Positions 20,135-22,658 of a DNA stretch of 22,658 nucleotides are shown here, one piece after another (the stretch's first letter is position 1; every line of letters starts with the position of its first letter). The translations under genes and the position numbers were made by a program. Origin of the DNA: Clostridiales bacterium (GTDB taxonomy: Bacteria > Bacillota > Clostridia > Oscillospirales > Oscillospiraceae); contig CABIYX010000043.1 in NCBI GenBank assembly GCA_902363045.1, positions 1 through 22,658 on the forward strand. The letters run 5' to 3'. Below the pieces are notes generated by a model. That model ran no database searches, had not been told where the DNA came from, and saw nothing but the letters and a program-made list of their open reading frames with translations.

Positions 20135-20644
20135 ATCATACAGAGGGCAGGATGATATCATCATCCTGCCCTCTGTATGATTTACTGGTTCTGCTCCAGA
20201 ACCAGTAAGCCAGAATATCCGAAATCCATATGGTATATTGTCAATTATATTCATTAACATTCCATCTGCTCTTACATTTTCTATTGTACTATCGGTTATA
20301 ATTCCCCAGTCCAGCCACTGATTCTCTCCCTTATCTTTATAAAAGCTACATAAATATCCTTTAGTTTCCAAGGTAAGCCGTCCACTTGTTCTTAAAACTT
20401 GATATCCAATTAGATTTTTTTTAATAACTGCACAAGAAATATATCCTTCTTTATCAAAATAAAATACCAAATATCTATCTGTTTTAAATTCCTCACGATA
20501 CAAAATTTCTGCCGCTTCGTTACTGTTTTTTAAGAAAAAATCCTCCACAGATTGTCTGGAGTTTATTAATAGAAAAATTCCTACAACCAAAATTGTTAAT
20601 ATTACTACTAAGTATTTCCAAAATTTATATTTTATACTTTCCAT
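19991..20644 (-). CDS. Membrane-anchored protein with a suspicious C-terminus, 217 aa
   Basis: ATG 20644 with AGGAGG 4-5 bases upstream, 13 bases after the RHH gene, so in the parA operon. N-terminal membrane helix (YLVVILTILVVGIFLLI), then an outer domain (FKTDRYLVFYFDKEGYISCA; WLDWGIITDSTIENVRADGM; IPYGFRIFWLTGSGAEP). From about residue 150 the frame reads through two palindromes and then antisense to the end of the 296-aa gene for ~145 bases. That last stretch (SNRPLVFSIGKRKTTGSRVG) looks random. The original 3' end has probably been replaced. No family recognised. Confidence 0.65.
   Translation of the reverse strand: MESIKYKFWKYLVVILTILVVGIFLLINSRQSVEDFFLKNSNEAAEILYREEFKTDRYLVFYFDKEGYISCAVIKKNLIGYQVLRTSGRLTLETKGYLCSFYKDKGENQWLDWGIITDSTIENVRADGMLMNIIDNIPYGFRIFWLTGSGAEPVNHTEGRMMISSCPLYDLIWNAVNCASNRPLVFSIGKRKTTGSRVGTRSNTNRSVYFGVSMNVL
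20133..20183 (+). terminator. Long perfect hairpin after the 296-aa exported protein
   Basis: AAATCATACAGAGGGCAGGA and its complement form a stem of about 24 bp immediately after the stop at 20134, with weak T tracts. A second perfect hairpin (TTACTGGTTCTG/CAGAACCAGTAA, 20182-20208) adjoins it. Both lie within the reading frame of the opposing gene. Confidence 0.65.
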
Positions 20645-20657
20645 TGCTCCTCCTAAT

Positions 20658-20900
20658 TTACAAATATTCGTAAAGAGCTTGCCGTAAGACATCGTTAATT
20701 GTCTCAGTAAGATTCTTTTCTTTATCCAGTGCAAACCTTCTCAATGCCTTATCTATATCTCGATCCAGAAAATATGACCGCTGTACCCGATCCTTATTTT
20801 TCTCTTTCGTCACAGACGGCTCTTGAACCTCCGGCTCCCGGCCAGCCCCAATGATAGACTTGAACGCAGCCTCCTGGTCGAACTTTGCTTTTCCTGCCAT
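20658..20900 (-). CDS. Ribbon-helix-helix partition partner of ParA (replicon L), 80 aa
   Basis: ATG 20900 overlaps the parA stop; GTG 20903 is equally possible (GGGG 7-10 bases upstream). The N-terminal 40 residues are charged and flexible (GREPEVQEPSVTKEKNKDRV); the C-terminal part RSYFLDRDIDKALRRFALDK then NLTETINDVLRQALYEYL is an RHH-like fold. It should bind the replicon L centromere/operator, plausibly the 24-bp element at 21696-21719 and its copy upstream of recombinase L. Little similarity to the replicon R partner outside the fold pattern. Confidence 0.8.
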   Translation of the reverse strand: MAGKAKFDQEAAFKSIIGAGREPEVQEPSVTKEKNKDRVQRSYFLDRDIDKALRRFALDKEKNLTETINDVLRQALYEYL

Positions 20901-21661
20901 CACTCATTTACCCCTTTCAGAAATTCCTCGATAAAGGTCCTATAGTCCTCTGCCACCGTAGATTTCCCAGCATAGTCAAATATATCGGCCCGGTTCGCCT
21001 GGGCCTCCTCCACAGCCACCGCAGAGCGGATATAGGTCTTGTAGATCGGGGCCGAGATATACTCGCTCAGCTGCTCCGCCAGCTCCTTGATCTGCCGGCT
21101 GATATTGGCCCTGGGATTGAACCTGGTAAAAAGAATGCCCCGGATCTTCACACCAGGATTGCAATACTTCTGGACGCTGGTGACTGTCTCATTGAGCTGA
21201 GAGATCCCGGCCGTGGCGAAGATCCCAGCCGTGGTTGGAATCAGAATATCGCTGGCGCAAGTAAAGGCATTCACCGTCAGCACACCCAAAGAGGGCGGCG
21301 TATCAATCACAATGAAATCGTAGTCGCCGGCGACCGGAGCCACGGCCTCCTTCAGCCGATGCTCCTTGCCGGTCTGGGATAGCTCCTGCTCGGCTCCGGC
21401 CAGCATGATGTTCGCCGGCACCAGGTCATAGCCGCCCTTTGCGTGCTGCATGGCATCCTGGATAGTGGCCCCCCGTTTTATCACCTCATAGACCGTAGGT
21501 ACATTGTAGCTCTCCACGCCACAGGCCGATGAGAAGTTCCCTTGGGGATCGAGATCGATCCCCAGAACCTTGTACCCCTTCCCGGCCAGACCTGCAGCAA
21601 GAGCCTGGGCCGTAGTTGTCTTGCCGACGCCACCTTTCTGGTTGGCTACTGCAATAATCAT
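20900..21661 (-). CDS. ParA-family partition ATPase (replicon L)
   Basis: 253 aa from ATG 21661 (GAGGAG nine bases upstream). Walker A KGGVGKTTTAQALA (~9-22), A' GIDLDPQGN, Walker B FIVIDTPPSLG (~121), and the C-terminal YIRSAVAVEEAQ typical of soj-like ATPases. It lacks an N-terminal HTH, so it is type Ib, working with the RHH gene that follows. It differs strongly from the replicon R ParA (KGGVAKTTTT), so the two partition systems are probably not interchangeable. Confidence 0.95.
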   Translation of the reverse strand: MIIAVANQKGGVGKTTTAQALAAGLAGKGYKVLGIDLDPQGNFSSACGVESYNVPTVYEVIKRGATIQDAMQHAKGGYDLVPANIMLAGAEQELSQTGKEHRLKEAVAPVAGDYDFIVIDTPPSLGVLTVNAFTCASDILIPTTAGIFATAGISQLNETVTSVQKYCNPGVKIRGILFTRFNPRANISRQIKELAEQLSEYISAPIYKTYIRSAVAVEEAQANRADIFDYAGKSTVAEDYRTFIEEFLKGVNE

Positions 21662-21695
21662 TTGTCATCACTCCTCTTTTGTAGAATTGTAGTTA

Positions 21696-21719
21696 TCTAT
21701 AAATCTATTTTTCTATTTT
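21696..21719. promoter_or_regulatory. 24-bp AT-rich element upstream of parA L, shared with recombinase L
   Basis: Identical over 24 bp to 7981-8004. It overlaps the parA -10 box and the early leader, the right place for an autorepressor or centromere site. Confidence 0.55.
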
Positions 21720-21743
21720 ACTATATTTATACTTTTATAGCAA
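21715..21743 (-). promoter_or_regulatory. parA L promoter
   Basis: Minus strand TTGCTA (21738-21743), 17-bp spacer, TAAAAT (21715-21720). Confidence 0.6.
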
Positions 21744-21754
21744 TACAGAAAGCA

Positions 21755-21795
21755 AAAAAGGGACTGCCTTTCCCCCAAGGAAGGCAGTCCCTTTT
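21755..21795 (-). terminator. Terminator after the 186-aa exported protein
   Basis: AAAAGGGACTGCCTT and AAGGCAGTCCCTTTT pair across a C-rich loop, followed on the minus strand by a T run (TTTTTTGC). It separates the exported-protein gene from parA. Confidence 0.88.
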
Positions 21796-21805
21796 CCATT
21801 ATGAC

Positions 21806-22366
21806 TTAGTAATTGATGAACCCCGTAACAGTGATAGTATTGTCGGAGTTGTTATTCACCGCAAAATAATACTGACCTCGCTGTGTCACTCGCAGTGTCT
21901 TGTTAATGCTTCCGTTGCTGCCAGAAACATAGTAAAATTTCCCATCTGGAGCAATTAGTCCAAAGTCTACGCTGGCACTTCTGGGAGAGTAAGAACAGTT
22001 AATGGTAACTGTTTCATCAGCCTCCAGCGAAAATGATGTTGTGGCCTGCATAGCAGTATCCGCTTCAATGGTCCAATTCACAGAACTGGTTGCCTTGGCG
22101 ACACCGGAAATGATACCGTCCTCTACATTCCCAATTTCCTTGTTGGGGAGATCCTCCAGACTTACTTCGTCAGCCACAGCACGGTTATTTTCACTGCCTA
22201 CAATGGCTACTCTGGTTGCCCCGTCCATAACAACAGGTGCCAGCGAAGAAACCTCTACACCGGAGAGAGCCAGCGCATCAGGCTCAGCGGAGGCAGCCAT
22301 AGCTGCTCCTGACACACTCATAACCATGAGGCACCCCAGTACTATGGAGATCATGCATTTCTTCAT
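21806..22366 (-). CDS. Small exported protein, 186 aa, similar in plan to 1644-2153 and 2173-2817
   Basis: ATG 22366 with AAGGAGTG upstream. Signal peptide residues 1-25 (MKKCMISIVLGCLMVMSVSG then AAMAA). A ~65-residue low-complexity region (possible propeptide) precedes a beta-rich C-terminal domain: TSFSLEADETVTINCSYSPR, DFGLIAPDGKFYYVSG and GQYYFAVNNNSDNTITVTG. The last pattern (G-x-Y-aromatic-x-V-x-N-x-S-D) is shared with the two exported proteins at 1644-2817. The HTH/membrane regulator is encoded 91 bp upstream in the same direction. Function unknown. Confidence 0.82.
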   Translation of the reverse strand: MKKCMISIVLGCLMVMSVSGAAMAASAEPDALALSGVEVSSLAPVVMDGATRVAIVGSENNRAVADEVSLEDLPNKEIGNVEDGIISGVAKATSSVNWTIEADTAMQATTSFSLEADETVTINCSYSPRSASVDFGLIAPDGKFYYVSGSNGSINKTLRVTQRGQYYFAVNNNSDNTITVTGFINY

Positions 22367-22457
22367 TTTTTACACTCCTTATAAAAGTATTTTAGTTAAA
22401 ATAGGCACAAAGTCCTATAAAACTAACAAAATCCCCATAGTAGCTATCCCCATAAGA

Positions 22458-22658
22458 TTAAGGAATATCGTCTGTAGCTGATAAATCCCCTTTCTCTAAA
22501 TCTCCCAATTCTTCTGTATTTACTGCTGAGATTTCATCAAGGGGCAAACTTTCTTCTTTCGATACACCTATGTGCCTAAGAATAAGACTTCCTGATATAA
22601 CAACGATAGCAACGACGACGACAAGTCCCATTCGCAACAAAATTGAGGGATTTTTTTT
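22458..22658 (-). CDS. HTH regulator with membrane segment, 3' part of the junction-spanning gene
   Basis: Continuation of the gene starting at 338 (see 1-338); stop at 22458. This part encodes the transmembrane helix and the acidic outer tail (VSKEESLPLDEISAVNTEEL then GDLEKGDLSATDDIP). Read alone it looks like a 60-codon frame starting at 22640, but the circular join shows that this is the C-terminal half. Confidence 0.88.
   Translation of the reverse strand, partial: KKNPSILLRMGLVVVVAIVVISGSLILRHIGVSKEESLPLDEISAVNTEELGDLEKGDLSATDDIP
22561..22658. repeat. Terminal overlap, second copy (circular closure)
   Basis: Same 98 bases as 1-98; remove one copy to linearise the circle. Confidence 0.95.

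Overview
The window is almost certainly a complete circular plasmid. Its first 98 bases recur exactly as its last 98 (1-98 = 22561-22658), and a helix-turn-helix/membrane gene reads without interruption across that junction, so the molecule is a circle of 22,560 bp. Protein families (AEP-like rep protein, small ParA with ribbon-helix-helix partner, YoeB/YafQ toxin-antitoxin pairs, DUF5348-like proteins, an ECF sigma factor with a DUF4367-like anti-sigma), strong GGAGG ribosome sites and AT-rich sigma-A promoters point to a Firmicutes host, probably a gut Clostridia member. This is inference; no chromosomal marker is present. I saw no relaxase, resistance gene, tRNA, rRNA, IS or CRISPR.

The striking feature is that the circle holds two complete, diverged copies of one plasmid backbone, head to tail on the minus strand. 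Each runs: 17-bp-arm palindrome, ~500-bp conserved non-coding block (candidate structured RNA), tyrosine recombinase, coiled-coil protein, promoter inside an inverted repeat, a pair of iteron-like repeats, structured leader, AEP-like rep protein, toxin-antitoxin operon, ParA, RHH partner. Replicon L wraps the window ends (about 18950 through 22560 and 1 to 8559, ~12.17 kb); replicon R is about 8560-18949 (~10.39 kb). The two share an exact 88-bp stretch at 8472-8559 and 18862-18949. One crossover there would split the circle into two plasmids, each with its own rep, ParA/RHH, recombinase and RNA block. In each replicon the parA and recombinase upstream regions share an AT-rich element absent from the other (24 bp in L, 17 bp in R), which suggests the RHH/ParA system also controls the recombinase and independently supports this division.

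Cargo sits between backbones and looks AT-richer. R carries an ECF sigma factor, its anti-sigma, a small exported protein whose ribosome site can be hidden in a hairpin, a ricin-lectin/phage-tail-lysozyme protein, and a convergent membrane-anchored protein. L carries a 296-aa exported protein, a membrane protein with an odd C-terminus, three small exported proteins with a similar C-terminal pattern, an HTH regulator with a transmembrane segment, two toxin-antitoxin operons and an antitoxin remnant.

Most worth following: the two-plasmid cointegrate (or assembly fusion), the conserved block with compensatory base changes between copies, the replicon-specific shared operators, and the small exported proteins.
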